A model generated the notes under the pieces. The model had not been told where the DNA came from, searched no databases, and saw only the letters and a list, made by a program, of their open reading frames with translations. DNA of 64,000 nucleotides, taken from assembly GCF_019145435.1 (NCBI RefSeq), contig NZ_JAHSTS010000002.1, positions 2,142,001 to 2,206,000 on the forward strand. The letters are read 5' to 3'. A program made the position numbers and the translations under genes. Below are positions 30,485 to 40,470 of the stretch, piece by piece. The stretch comes from Pseudomonas ekonensis. GTDB lineage: Bacteria > Pseudomonadota > Gammaproteobacteria > Pseudomonadales > Pseudomonadaceae. Position 1 is the first letter of the stretch, and each line of letters opens with the position of its first letter.

Positions 30485-30510
30485 TCCGGCAGGCTCGCTC
30501 CCACAGGGAA
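30485..30510. repeat. Single REP unit
   Basis: A single unpaired REP-like sequence, TCCGGCAGGCTCGCTCCCAC followed by AGGGAA, right behind the glnA terminator. Confidence 0.6.
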
Positions 30511-30594
30511 TTGCGCCAGGATATGTCCCGGATTGGGCCAACCGCCGCGACTGGCCTATGCTGCACCCCATCGCTTTCGAATCCGGTCGATGCC

Positions 30595-31104
30595 ATGGGT
30601 CGCACCTTCCTTTGTCTCCTGCTGCTGATCGCCCTGCCCGCCGCCGCGCAGATCTACAAGTACACCGACGCCAACGGCCACACGGTCTACAGCGACCATT
30701 CCCCTGAAGGCGTGCCGTCGCAGCCGGTGGAGCTGCCGCCGCTCAACCAGGTCGCCACCCAACCGCCCGCCGCACCGCCCGCGAATGCGGACACGCGCGA
30801 ACCCGCCCGCAGCGCCTACGAAACCCTGGAACTGACCGGCCTGCCCAGCGAAGAGGCCCTGCGCGCCAACAACGGCACGTTCACCGTCGGCGTGCTGATC
30901 AAGCCGCGCCTGAGGCCGCCGCATCAGCTGCGGCTGCTGCTCGACGACGAACCCTACGGCCAGCCCAGCAACCTGCCGACCCTGCAACTGGTGAACGTGG
31001 ACCGCGGCGAGCACCGCCTCGCGGTGCAGGTGATCGACGGACAGTCGGTGATCCAGCAGAGCCCGCCGGTGACCTTCAGCGTGCAGCGGGTGCACAAGCC
31101 ATGA
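30595..31104 (+). CDS. DUF4124 domain protein, periplasmic
   Basis: A 169-residue exported protein. Signal peptide MGRTFLCLLLLIALPAAAQ is followed at once by a DUF4124 domain (IYKYTDANGHTVYSDHSPEG), then a Pro/Ala-rich linker and a C-terminal beta-sandwich-like part (RLLLDDEPYGQPSN, HRLAVQVIDGQSV). It overlaps the next gene as ATGA, and that gene encodes a paralogue with the same layout. Function is unknown; the conserved place between glnA and ntrB in pseudomonads is the only context. Confidence 0.88.
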   Translation: MGRTFLCLLLLIALPAAAQIYKYTDANGHTVYSDHSPEGVPSQPVELPPLNQVATQPPAAPPANADTREPARSAYETLELTGLPSEEALRANNGTFTVGVLIKPRLRPPHQLRLLLDDEPYGQPSNLPTLQLVNVDRGEHRLAVQVIDGQSVIQQSPPVTFSVQRVHKP

Positions 31105-31721
31105 TCCGCCTGCTTGCCTTCTGCCTGACGCTGGTCGCGTTCGCCGCGTCGGCCGAGGTGTTCACCTACACCGATGCCCAAGGCAACCGGGTCTACACCG
31201 ATCAGCCGCGGGGCGACGCCAAGCGGATTCAGTTGACCACCAGCAACCGCATGCCGGCCGCGTCCGCGGGCAAGACGTCCCCCGCCGTGAAGAACCCGAT
31301 GCCGGAACCGACGCCGTTCCGCTACGACATGCTGCGGGTGCTGATCCCCGAGCCGGACGCGACCATCCGCAGCAGCGCCGGCGAACTGATCGTCAGCGTC
31401 ACCAGCGAGCCCGGCCTGCAGCCGGGCCACCGCTACCGCCTGCTGCTGGACGGCCAGGCCACCGGCGAACCCGGACCGAGCCCGGTGTTCCCGCTGAGCA
31501 ACATCGACCGCGGCAGCCACAACCTGTCGGTGGAGATCCTCGACGGCCAGGGGCGCACCGTCGAGCGCACCGCCAACCAGCCGTTCCACATGCAGCGGAT
31601 ATCCCTGGCGCAGAAACGCCAGGTCAAACCCTGCGCGAAGGACGACTACGGCGTGCGCCCCGAGTGCCCGCTCAAGGACAAGCCCCCCGAACCGAAAAAC
31701 CCTTTCCTGCGGTTCTTCTAA
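31101..31721 (+). CDS. DUF4124 domain protein, periplasmic (paralogue)
   Basis: A 206-residue exported protein with signal peptide MIRLLAFCLTLVAFAASA and DUF4124 domain EVFTYTDAQGNRVYTDQPRG. The C-terminal half repeats features of the neighbour (YRLLLDGQATGEPGPSPVF, NLSVEILDGQGRTVERT, ending with a basic/proline tail). The two genes share a four-base overlap and probably arose by tandem duplication. No function is established. Confidence 0.88.
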   Translation: MIRLLAFCLTLVAFAASAEVFTYTDAQGNRVYTDQPRGDAKRIQLTTSNRMPAASAGKTSPAVKNPMPEPTPFRYDMLRVLIPEPDATIRSSAGELIVSVTSEPGLQPGHRYRLLLDGQATGEPGPSPVFPLSNIDRGSHNLSVEILDGQGRTVERTANQPFHMQRISLAQKRQVKPCAKDDYGVRPECPLKDKPPEPKNPFLRFF

Positions 31722-31737
31722 CGGCCTCGCGCATTGC

Positions 31738-31753
31738 GCACTATATTGGTGCA
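31738..31753 (+). promoter_or_regulatory. NtrC binding site upstream of ntrB
   Basis: GCACTATATTGGTGCA is an NtrC site with both halves well matched; as I recall, the same 16 bases occur in the E. coli glnA enhancer. A further TGCACC half-site follows at 31759-31764. The site lies about 140 bases upstream of the ntrB sigma-54 element, right after the second DUF4124 gene. Confidence 0.82.
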
Positions 31754-31878
31754 ACAGTCTGCACCTTACTCACATTCCAACCCATTTTGGTTCGATTCTT
31801 CCCGTCAACGCGGGCGGAATGCCACGCAAACGAGCGTCAAACGCCCGTTTCAGGCGTCGGACGCTTCTTTTCGGAGCC

Positions 31879-31895
31879 TTGGTTTGGTTTTTGCA
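31879..31895 (+). promoter_or_regulatory. Sigma-54 promoter of ntrBC
   Basis: TTGGTTTGGTTTTTGCA has GG (31881) and GC (31893) separated by ten bases. The start would be near 31906, 46 bases before the ntrB ATG. With the NtrC site upstream it implies autoactivation of ntrBC under nitrogen limitation. Confidence 0.8.
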
Positions 31896-31951
31896 TTTTC
31901 CCTGCATCAGCGCTTTATCCCTGCGCGCGCCATGCTCCAAAAGAGGTCCTC

Positions 31952-33033
31952 ATGACCATCAGTGACGCACTGCATCGCTTGTTGCTCGACAACCTGACCA
32001 CCGCCACGCTGCTGCTCGACGACGAACTGCGCCTCGAGTACATGAACCCGGCGGCGGAGATGCTGCTGGCCACCAGCGGCCAGCGCAGCCATGGCCAGTT
32101 CATCAGCGAGCTGTTCACCGAGTCCACCGAAGCGCTCAACTCGCTGCGCCAGGCGGTGGAGCAGGCGCATCCGTTCACCAAGCGCGAAGCGATGCTCACC
32201 GCCCTCACCGGCCAGACCCTGACGGTGGACTACGCGGTGACGCCGATCCTGAGCAACGGCACCACCTTGTTGCTGCTGGAAGTCCATCCCCGCGACCGCC
32301 TGCTGCGGATCACCAAGGAAGAAGCCCAGCTGTCCAAGCAGGAAACCAGCAAGATGCTGGTGCGCGGCCTCGCCCACGAGATCAAGAACCCCCTCGGCGG
32401 CATCCGCGGCGCCGCTCAGTTGCTGGCCCGCGAACTGCCGGAAGACAGCCTGCGCGACTACACCAACGTGATCATCGAAGAGGCCGACCGCCTGCGCAAT
32501 CTGGTGGACCGCATGCTCGGCTCCAACAAGCTGCCGTCGCTGGCGCTGTGCAACGTCCACGAGGTGCTGGAGCGGGTCAGCCAACTGGTAGAGGCCGAAA
32601 GCCAGGGCTGCATCACGCTGGTGCGCGACTATGACCCGAGCATTCCCGACGTCCTGATCGACCGCGAACAGATGATCCAGGCCGTGCTGAACATCGTGCG
32701 CAACGCCATGCAGGCCATCGGCAGCCAGAACGAACTGCGCCTGGGCCGCATCACCCTGCGCACCCGCACCATGCGCCAGTTCACCATCGGCCACGTGCGC
32801 CACCGCCTGGTGACCAAGATCGAGATCATCGACAACGGCCCCGGCATCCCGGCGGAACTCCAGGAAACCCTTTTCTTTCCCATGGTCAGCGGCCGCCCGG
32901 ACGGCACCGGGCTGGGCCTGGCCATCACCCAGAACATCATCAGCCAGCACCAGGGCCTGATCGAGTGCGACAGCCACCCCGGCCACACCACGTTCTCGAT
33001 CTTTCTGCCACTGGAACAAGGAGCCACATCGAC

Positions 33034-33037
<4 letters not shown>
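31952..33037 (+). CDS. ntrB: Nitrogen-regulation sensor kinase/phosphatase NtrB
   Basis: A 361-residue cytoplasmic kinase: PAS-type N-terminal domain (about 10-115), dimerisation/phosphotransfer helix with His142 in RGLAHEIKNPLGG, and HATPase with N-box LNIVRNAMQAI and DNGPGIP. The ATG at 31952 has AGAGG upstream. It phosphorylates NtrC when nitrogen is short and dephosphorylates it with PII when plentiful. It overlaps ntrC as ATGA. Confidence 0.97.
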
Positions 33038-34470
<1,433 letters not shown>

Positions 34471-34504
34471 TCAAGCCTCATGATCTTCGCTGCCAGGTAA
34501 ACCC

Positions 34505-34557
34505 AATCGCGAGCAGGCTCGCTCCTGCAGGTGAAATGCATGAGCCTGCTCGCGATG
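34505..34557. repeat. Short REP-like palindrome
   Basis: ATCGCGAGCAGGCTC (34505-34519) and GAGCCTGCTCGCGAT (34542-34556) form a perfect 15-base-pair inverted repeat right behind ntrC. It may stop or stabilise the ntrBC message. A second stem, GCCCCGGATTCCGGAGC (about 34667-34690), follows between it and the nrsZ promoter. Confidence 0.75.
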
Positions 34558-34731
34558 CCTTTCAGCCCGGCGTGCACCGCAACGATGCACCCTGACCCGC
34601 AACCGAGCAGGGCCGGCCACTTGTTTTTCCGCCGGGTGACGCCCGGCACTCCACCCCTGAGAACGCAAAAGCCCCGGATTCCGGAGCTTTCAGCGTCTGT
34701 CGCGATTATTTTGTTTCAAGGGAAGAAAACC

Positions 34732-34747
34732 TGGCACGCCCCCTGCA
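34732..34747 (+). promoter_or_regulatory. Sigma-54 promoter of nrsZ
   Basis: TGGCACGCCCCCTGCA is almost the full consensus TGGCAC-N5-TTGCA with GG and GC ten bases apart. No coding region follows; the transcript would start near 34758 and run through the repeat array. Two TGCACC half-sites at 34573 and 34586 are candidate NtrC contacts. Confidence 0.85.
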
Positions 34748-34757
34748 ATAACCCTGT

Positions 34758-34985
34758 CAGGTGATTCGATTCACCCACCCGGTTTCGGGGACCTTGGTAC
34801 AGGCAGGCCGGGGATTCCCCTCTTTAACACGGATCCGCATCGCCATCGCGTCGGATCCTGCCGCTTTGGGGCCCTTGATACAGGCAGGTCAGGGGTTCCT
34901 TCTTTACGCCGGGCCCGTCGCCCCTGCGACCGGCCCGCCCCTTTCGGGAACCTTGGTACAGGCAGGCCGGGGATTCCCTCTTTTA
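34758..34985 (+). ncRNA. nrsZ: NrsZ, nitrogen-regulated modular small RNA
   Basis: An uncoding stretch of about 230 bases with three imperfect copies of a 42-44-base module (34783-34826, 34865-34906, 34942-34985), each with CTTGRTACAGGCAGG and ending in a small GGGGATTCCCC-like stem plus TCTTT. The two spacers are unrelated in sequence but each is an inverted repeat: GGATCCG/CGGATCC (34831-34858) and GGGCC-C-GTCG/CGAC-C-GGCCC (34911-34936). Position directly downstream of ntrC, a sigma-54 promoter and repeated stem modules match NrsZ of P. aeruginosa, which is NtrC/RpoN-dependent and processed to a short active form. The 5' and 3' ends are estimated. Confidence 0.8.
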
Positions 34986-35423
34986 TTGCTCGCGCAAGTG
35001 GATCTCCAGCCGCCAGCGGTCATCGACCTCGCTGGCGGCCCAGTCGCCCTGCAGCGGCCGGGCCGCCACCAGGGTCAGCAGCAGGCCGCCGTCGCTCAGC
35101 CGCGTGCGCCAGTTAACGTCCTTGCCGTTGAGCTTGAGTTGCCCCTTCTGCGGCTTGCCCTCGGCGCCGAACAGCAGCGCCAGCGAGCCATCGACGACCT
35201 CGCCGTGCAGTTTCGGCTCGTTGTCGAACCACACCACCAGACCGCCGTCGATCACGTCCACCTGCTGCAGCACGCTGGGGTCAGGGGTGGTCAGGCGACC
35301 GATCATCAGGCCGACCATCACACCGAAGATCGCCAGCGACCCCATCACCCGCGGGAATAGTTTCGAACGCGGATCCGCTTGCGGCGTAGAATGCGCGTCA
35401 TCTTTACCTTCGGAGCCGTGCAT
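34983..35423 (-). CDS. Conserved membrane-anchored protein of unknown function
   Basis: A 146-residue protein with a charged N-terminus, one membrane helix (VMGSLAIFGVMVGLMIG) and an extracytoplasmic part with LVVWFDNEPKLHGEVVDG and a C-terminal RWRLEIHL. No known domain is recognised. Orthologues stand between ntrC/nrsZ and trmL in other pseudomonads. The start chosen shares the CATG at 35421-35424 with the divergent trmL start; a later start at the Met before GSLAIFG is possible. Its end meets the 3' end of nrsZ. Confidence 0.78.
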   Translation of the reverse strand: MHGSEGKDDAHSTPQADPRSKLFPRVMGSLAIFGVMVGLMIGRLTTPDPSVLQQVDVIDGGLVVWFDNEPKLHGEVVDGSLALLFGAEGKPQKGQLKLNGKDVNWRTRLSDGGLLLTLVAARPLQGDWAASEVDDRWRLEIHLREQ

Positions 35424-35877
35424 GTTTCACGTCATCCTTTTCCAACCGGAAATTCCGCCGAACACCGGCAACGTTATCAGGCTGTGCGCCAACAGCGGCT
35501 GCCACCTGCATCTGATCGAACCGCTGGGTTTCGAGATGGACGACAAACGCCTGCGCCGCGCCGGTCTCGACTACCACGAGTATGCCACCCTGCAGCGCCA
35601 TGCCGACCTGGCCAGTTGCCTGGAAAGCCTGGGCCAGCCCCGCCTGTTCGCGTTCACCACCAAGGGCTCGCAGCCGTTCCACGACGTGGCGTTCGCCCCC
35701 GGCGACGCGTTCCTGTTCGGCCCGGAAAGCCGTGGCCTGCCGCCGGAAGTGCTGGACGCGCTGCCCGCCGGCCATCGCCTGCGCCTGCCGATGCGCGAAG
35801 GCTGCCGCAGCCTGAACCTGTCCAACACCGTGGCGGTGGCCGTCTATGAGGCGTGGCGCCAAAACGGTTTCAACTGA
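35422..35877 (+). CDS. trmL: tRNA (cytidine/uridine-34-2'-O)-methyltransferase
   Basis: A 151-residue SPOUT methyltransferase that 2'-O-methylates the wobble base of leucine tRNAs. It begins MFHVILFQPEIPPNTGNVIR and has the three SPOUT motifs: N(T)GN..R, FLFGPESRGLP and LRLPMREGCRSLNLSNTVAV (the SAM-binding knot). GGAG precedes the ATG. It is monocistronic and divergent from the preceding gene. Confidence 0.95.
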   Translation: MFHVILFQPEIPPNTGNVIRLCANSGCHLHLIEPLGFEMDDKRLRRAGLDYHEYATLQRHADLASCLESLGQPRLFAFTTKGSQPFHDVAFAPGDAFLFGPESRGLPPEVLDALPAGHRLRLPMREGCRSLNLSNTVAVAVYEAWRQNGFN

Positions 35878-35887
35878 CCCAGAACGA

Positions 35888-35979
35888 CTGTGGGAGCGGG
35901 CTTGCCCGCGAATGCGCCGTGCCAGGCGACATCGATGTCCACCGACAGACCGCGTTCGCGGGCAAGCCCGCTCCCACAG
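35888..35979. repeat. REP doublet, GCGGGCTTGCCCGC variant
   Basis: Arms 35888-35912 and 35954-35979 are clean inverted copies (CTGTGGGAGCGGGCTTGCCC and complement), between the convergent trmL and secB genes. Confidence 0.9.
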
Positions 35980-35996
35980 GGGTGTTGCGTGACCGC

Positions 35997-36482
35997 TTAC
36001 TGAACGGTCGGAGCCTCGCCGGCTTCCTGCATGCGCTGCACTTCCTGCGCGTACAGGGCGTCGAAGTTCACCGGAGCCAGCATCAGCGCCGGGAACGAGC
36101 CGCGGGTCACCAGGCTGTCCAGGGTTTCGCGGGCGTACGGGAACAGGATGTTCGGGCAGAACGCGCCCAGGGTGTGGCTCATCGAAGCCGCGTCCAGGTT
36201 CTTGATCAGGAAGATGCCGGCCTGCTGCACTTCGGCGATGAAGGCCACTTCCTCACCGTTCTTCACGGTCACCGACAGGGTCAGCACGACTTCGTAGAAG
36301 TCGCCTTCCAGGGCCTTCTGGCGGGTGTTCAGATCCAGCGCGACGCTCGGGTCCCACTGCTGGCGGAAGATCGCCGGGCTTTTCGGGGCCTCGAAGGACA
36401 GGTCGCGCACATAGATGCGCTGCAGGGAGAATTGCGGTGCGGTTTCTTCTTCGCTGGCTGCAGTGTTCTGTTGGTCAGTCAT
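35997..36482 (-). CDS. secB: Protein-export chaperone SecB
   Basis: A 161-residue tetrameric chaperone that keeps precursors unfolded and delivers them to SecA. Conserved blocks are [32 protein letters not shown] and the C-terminal [21 protein letters not shown] and [12 protein letters not shown]. Length is normal. It precedes grxC and the rhodanese gene on the same strand in reverse order (rhodanese-grxC-secB), a common gammaproteobacterial arrangement. Confidence 0.97.
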   Translation of the reverse strand: MTDQQNTAASEEETAPQFSLQRIYVRDLSFEAPKSPAIFRQQWDPSVALDLNTRQKALEGDFYEVVLTLSVTVKNGEEVAFIAEVQQAGIFLIKNLDAASMSHTLGAFCPNILFPYARETLDSLVTRGSFPALMLAPVNFDALYAQEVQRMQEAGEAPTVQ

Positions 36483-36543
36483 CTCAGATCCTTTCTGATC
36501 TCGGGTCTTTTAGGGTTCTTGTTTCGGCAAAGCGTGCAGCAGT

Positions 36544-36798
36544 TCAGGCCTTGAGCAGCGCGTCGAGCTTGCCGGCGCGCTCCAGGGCGTACAAATCGTC
36601 GCAACCGCCGACGTGCCTGCCGCCGATCCAGATCTGCGGCACGGACGTGCGCCCCGCCTTCTGGGCCATCTCGGCGCGCACCTGCGGCTTGCCATCGACC
36701 TTGATCTCATCGAAGGCCACGCCTTTGCTCGCCAGCAAATGCTTGGCCCGCGAGCAGTAAGGGCAGTAATCGCTGGAATAGACGATGACGTCGCTCAT
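36544..36798 (-). CDS. grxC: Glutaredoxin 3
   Basis: An 84-residue dithiol glutaredoxin with active site YCPYC (residues 11-15), the cis-proline segment TSVPQIWIGG and the glutathione-binding GGCDDLYAL. It reduces protein disulphides using glutathione. It starts one base before the end of the rhodanese gene and sits 61 bases upstream of secB, so the three are one probable operon. Confidence 0.96.
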   Translation of the reverse strand: MSDVIVYSSDYCPYCSRAKHLLASKGVAFDEIKVDGKPQVRAEMAQKAGRTSVPQIWIGGRHVGGCDDLYALERAGKLDALLKA

Positions 36799-36799
36799 G

Positions 36800-37213
36800 T
36801 CATTTCACCAGCGGCAGGTTGTCGCCTTTCCAGCTGGAGATGCCGCCGGACAGCTTGGCGGCGGTGAAGCCGGCCTTCATCAGTTCGCGGGCGTGGGTGC
36901 CGGCGGTCTGGCCCAGGGCATCGACCAGGATGATGGTCTTGGCCTTGTGCTTCTCCAGCTCGCCGACGCGGGCGGCCAGCTTGTCCTGGGGGATGTTCAG
37001 GGCACCTACGATGTGGCCGGCGGCGTATTCCTTGCTCGGACGGATATCCACCACCACGCCCGCTTCCTTGTTGACCAGCGCGGTCAGCTCGCCGGTGCTC
37101 AGGCTCTTGCCGCCGCCCTGCATCGTGTGAGCGATCAGCAATGCCAGCAGTACGACGAAGATACCGACAAGAATGTAGTGGTTAGTGGCAAATTCAATCA
37201 GGTGAGCAACCAT
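36800..37213 (-). CDS. Membrane-anchored rhodanese-like protein without catalytic Cys
   Basis: A 137-residue protein with an N-terminal membrane helix (YILVGIFVVLLALLIAH) and one rhodanese domain (LSTGELTALVNKEAGVVVDI, then SKEYAAGHIVGALNIP). At the active-site loop, where active rhodaneses have CxxGxR, this one reads DALGQT: Asp98 replaces the cysteine. It should therefore not transfer sulfur and may instead bind a partner. The domain faces the cytoplasm if the positive-inside rule holds weakly; this is uncertain. First gene of the rhodanese-grxC-secB group. An upstream in-frame Met (37255) is less likely. Confidence 0.88.
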   Translation of the reverse strand: MVAHLIEFATNHYILVGIFVVLLALLIAHTMQGGGKSLSTGELTALVNKEAGVVVDIRPSKEYAAGHIVGALNIPQDKLAARVGELEKHKAKTIILVDALGQTAGTHARELMKAGFTAAKLSGGISSWKGDNLPLVK

Positions 37214-37365
37214 CGAAGGAGGTTCCAGGGCATTAAAATGTCGGCCAGTATACACAGCCGGTATGGTGGGCCAAACCCCGTCCGGCGGTGACGCCGGCGG
37301 AACTTGGCTTTAAACTCCTACTCCCTTTTTCATCGCTTCCTCTAACTTTCGCCAGAGTGGATTCC

Positions 37366-38895
37366 ATGACTACCACGCCCAAACCTTTGGTCCTGATGAT
37401 TCTCGACGGCTTCGGTCACAGCGACAGCCCCGAGTCCAACGCCGTCTACGCGGCCAGGAAGCCTGTGCTGGATCGCCTGTGGGCCACCGTGCCGAACGGC
37501 TTGATCTCGGGCAGCGGCATGGACGTCGGCCTGCCGGACGGCCAGATGGGCAACTCCGAAGTCGGCCACATGAACCTGGGCGCCGGCCGCGTGGTGTACC
37601 AGGACTTCACCCGCGTGACCAAGGCGATCCGCGACGGCGAGTTCTTCGAGAACCCGGTCATCTGCGCCGCCGTGGACAAGGCCGTGGCCGCCGGCAAGGC
37701 GGTGCACTTCATGGGCCTGCTGTCCGACGGCGGCGTGCACAGCCATCAGGACCACCTGGTAGCGATGGCTGAGCTTGCGTTCAAGCGCGGCGCCGAAAAA
37801 ATCTACCTGCACGCCTTCCTCGACGGCCGCGACACGCCGCCGAAAAGCGCCCAGTCGTCCATCGAACTGCTCGACGCGACCTTCCAGGCCCTCGGCAAGG
37901 GCCGCATCGCCAGCCTGGTCGGCCGCTACTACGCGATGGACCGCGACAACCGCTGGGACCGCGTGGCCGCCGCCTACAACCTGATCGTCGACGGCCAGGC
38001 CGAATTCCACGCCGCCACCGCCCAGGAAGGCCTGCAAGCCGCCTATGAGCGCGGCGAAAGCGACGAGTTCGTCAAGGCCACCGCCATCGGCGAGCCGGTG
38101 AAGGTCGAGGACGGCGACGCCGTGGTGTTCATGAACTTCCGCGCCGACCGCGCCCGTGAGCTGTCCCGCGTGTTCGTCGAAGACGGCTTCAAGGAATTCG
38201 ACCGCGCCCGCCAGCCGAAACTGGCCGGCTACGTGATGCTGACCCAGTACGCCGCCAGCATTCCTGCGCCGTCGGCCTTCGCCCCCGGCAGCCTGGACAA
38301 CGTGCTGGGCGACTACCTGGCGAAGAACGGCAAGACCCAGCTGCGCATCGCCGAAACCGAAAAGTACGCCCACGTGACGTTCTTCTTCTCCGGCGGCCGC
38401 GAAGAGCCGTTCCCCGGCGAAGAACGCATCCTGATCCCGTCGCCGAAGGTCGCCACCTACGACCTGCAGCCTGAGATGAGCGCCCCGGAGGTCACCGACC
38501 GCATCGTCGAGGCCATCGAGCAGCAGCGCTACGACGTGATCGTGGTCAACTACGCCAACGGCGACATGGTCGGCCACAGCGGCGTGTTCGAGGCGGCGGT
38601 CAAGGCCGTGGAGTGCCTGGACACCTGCGTCGGCCGCATCGTCGACGCCCTGGAGAAGGTCGGCGGCGAAGCGCTGATCACCGCCGACCACGGCAACGTC
38701 GAGCAGATGGCCGACGAATCCACCGGCCAGGCCCACACCGCCCACACCACCGAGCCGGTGCCGTTCATCTATGTCGGCAAGCGTGACCTCAAGGTGCGCG
38801 AAGGCGGCGTGCTGGCGGACGTGGCGCCGACCATGCTCAAGCTGCTGAACCTGGAGAAGCCGGCGGAAATGACCGGCACCTCGATTCTGGTGTAA
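37366..38895 (+). CDS. gpmI: 2,3-bisphosphoglycerate-independent phosphoglycerate mutase
   Basis: A 509-residue manganese enzyme that interconverts 3- and 2-phosphoglycerate. Metal ligands are seen in [13 protein letters not shown], the catalytic Ser in [19 protein letters not shown], further ligands in [12 protein letters not shown] and [11 protein letters not shown]. The start at 37366 matches the usual [17 protein letters not shown]. It is followed by envC and ctpA, the conserved order in Pseudomonas and many other gammaproteobacteria. Confidence 0.97.
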   Translation: MTTTPKPLVLMILDGFGHSDSPESNAVYAARKPVLDRLWATVPNGLISGSGMDVGLPDGQMGNSEVGHMNLGAGRVVYQDFTRVTKAIRDGEFFENPVICAAVDKAVAAGKAVHFMGLLSDGGVHSHQDHLVAMAELAFKRGAEKIYLHAFLDGRDTPPKSAQSSIELLDATFQALGKGRIASLVGRYYAMDRDNRWDRVAAAYNLIVDGQAEFHAATAQEGLQAAYERGESDEFVKATAIGEPVKVEDGDAVVFMNFRADRARELSRVFVEDGFKEFDRARQPKLAGYVMLTQYAASIPAPSAFAPGSLDNVLGDYLAKNGKTQLRIAETEKYAHVTFFFSGGREEPFPGEERILIPSPKVATYDLQPEMSAPEVTDRIVEAIEQQRYDVIVVNYANGDMVGHSGVFEAAVKAVECLDTCVGRIVDALEKVGGEALITADHGNVEQMADESTGQAHTAHTTEPVPFIYVGKRDLKVREGGVLADVAPTMLKLLNLEKPAEMTGTSILV

Positions 38896-38918
38896 TCGCC
38901 CGTCGAATCACTGGAAAA

Positions 38919-39012
38919 CCCTGTGGGAGCTGGCTTGCCAGCGATAGCAATCTGACAGCCAACAACTATGTTGAATGTTCAGACGCCATCGCGGGCAAGC
39001 CCGCTCCCACAG
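38919..39012. repeat. REP doublet with mixed arm types
   Basis: Arm one (38919-38946) is the GCTGGCTTGCCAGC variant, arm two (38987-39012) the GCGGGCAAGCCCGC variant, so the pair is not a perfect stem. It lies between gpmI and envC. Confidence 0.82.
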
Positions 39013-39146
39013 TGGTTTGTGGGGTTTTCAAAGAGGATTTCACTCTGTCCGGCACCCCAGTTATCACACAGTCCCATTTGGGCGTTTTTTTTGCAGCGTC
39101 GGGCGGGCATACTAGGCCGTCCCTTACCCTGGTGCCGCCCGCCCCT

Positions 39147-40439
39147 ATGCTTCGCCTCCTGATCGCCCTCGCTCTGACCTGCCTGCTCCAACCGGCCTTC
39201 GCTGACGAGCGCGCGCAAACCCAACAGCAGTTGGACGCCACGCGTCAGGACATCGCCGAGCTGAAGAAAATGCTGGGCAAGCTCCAGGAAGAGAAGTCCG
39301 GCGTGCAGAAAGAGCTCAAGGGCACCGAGACCGAGATGGGCAAGCTCGAGAAAGAGGTCGACGCCCTGCAGAAAGAGCTGAAGAAAAGCGAATCCGAGCT
39401 GCAACGGCTCGATGCGGAGAAAAAAAAACTCCAGAGCGCGCGCACTGAACAACAGCGACTGATCGCCATCCAGGCCCGGGCGGCCTACCAGAACGGGCGT
39501 CAGGAATACCTCAAGCTGCTGCTCAACCAGCAGAACCCCGAGAAGTTCGCCCGCACCCTCACCTATTACGACTACCTGAGCCAGGCCCGCCTGGAGCAGC
39601 TGAAGAATTTCAACGAAACCCTGCGCCAGCTGGCCAACGTCGAAAAGGACATCGGCCTGCAGCAAGCGCAGTTGCTGGTGCAGAAGAGCGACCTGGACAC
39701 CCGTCGCGACGAGCTCGACAAGGTGCGCAAGGAGCGCCAGCAGGTGCTGGCCAAGCTCAACGACGACGTGAAGGCCCGGGACCAGAAGCTCGCGGCCCGC
39801 GAGCAGGATCAGGCAGACCTGTCTAAAGTCCTTAAAACCATTGAGGAAACCCTGGCCCGCCAGGCCCGTGAGGCAGAAGAAGCGCGGCAGAAAGCGCTGA
39901 TCGCCCAGCAGGAAGCCGAAAAAAAGCGGTTGCGTGAGGCCCAGGCGGCGGCGGACGACAGCGATGCCCCGCGCAAGCCGGCCCGGCCGACGCCCGGCGC
40001 GCTGGTCTCCAGCGGCGGCGAAACCTTCGGCGGCCCGTTTGCCGCCACCCGGGGAAAACTTCCGTGGCCGGTCGATGGTCGACTGTTGGCGCGCTTCGGC
40101 GAAACCCGCGGCGACGACGCCCGCACCAAGTGGGACGGCGTGATGATCAGCGCCTCCGCCGGCAGCCAGGTGCATGCCGTGCACGGCGGGCGCGTGGTGT
40201 TCGCCGACTGGCTGCGGGGTGCGGGGCTGCTGGTGATCCTCGATCACGGCAACGGTTTTCTGAGCCTTTACGGCCACAACCAGACGCTGCTCAAGTCGGC
40301 CGGTGATGTGGTCAAGGCCGGCGAGTCCATCTCCACTGTGGGCAACAGTGGCGGCCAGGACACGCCGGCGCTGTATTTCGCAATTCGTCAGCAGGGTCAC
40401 CCGAGTGATCCGGCGCAATGGTGCCGCGCGCAAGGATAA
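39147..40439 (+). CDS. envC: Murein hydrolase activator EnvC
   Basis: A 430-residue periplasmic divisome protein. Signal peptide MLRLLIALALTCLLQPAFA; then a long coiled coil (about 20-250) rich in Lys, Glu and Gln; then a LytM domain (from about 310). The LytM zinc ligands are degenerate (TKWDGVMI, LYGHNQ, ALYFAIR), as expected for an activator of AmiA/B amidases rather than an enzyme. Overall layout matches E. coli EnvC. It is 31 bases upstream of ctpA. Confidence 0.93.
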   Translation: MLRLLIALALTCLLQPAFADERAQTQQQLDATRQDIAELKKMLGKLQEEKSGVQKELKGTETEMGKLEKEVDALQKELKKSESELQRLDAEKKKLQSARTEQQRLIAIQARAAYQNGRQEYLKLLLNQQNPEKFARTLTYYDYLSQARLEQLKNFNETLRQLANVEKDIGLQQAQLLVQKSDLDTRRDELDKVRKERQQVLAKLNDDVKARDQKLAAREQDQADLSKVLKTIEETLARQAREAEEARQKALIAQQEAEKKRLREAQAAADDSDAPRKPARPTPGALVSSGGETFGGPFAATRGKLPWPVDGRLLARFGETRGDDARTKWDGVMISASAGSQVHAVHGGRVVFADWLRGAGLLVILDHGNGFLSLYGHNQTLLKSAGDVVKAGESISTVGNSGGQDTPALYFAIRQQGHPSDPAQWCRAQG

Positions 40440-40470
40440 GCGCGCCGCCTAATTCAGGAGTCCGTTCGAC

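Noticed and set aside
34788..34812. Sigma-54-like TTGGTACAGGCAGGCC inside each NrsZ module
   Set aside because: GG is followed at the required distance by CC, not GC, so it does not meet the -24/-12 pattern.
34783..34985. CRISPR-like repeat-spacer array
   Set aside because: Only three imperfect repeats, spacers are themselves palindromic, no cas gene, and a sigma-54 promoter plus location after ntrC fit NrsZ.
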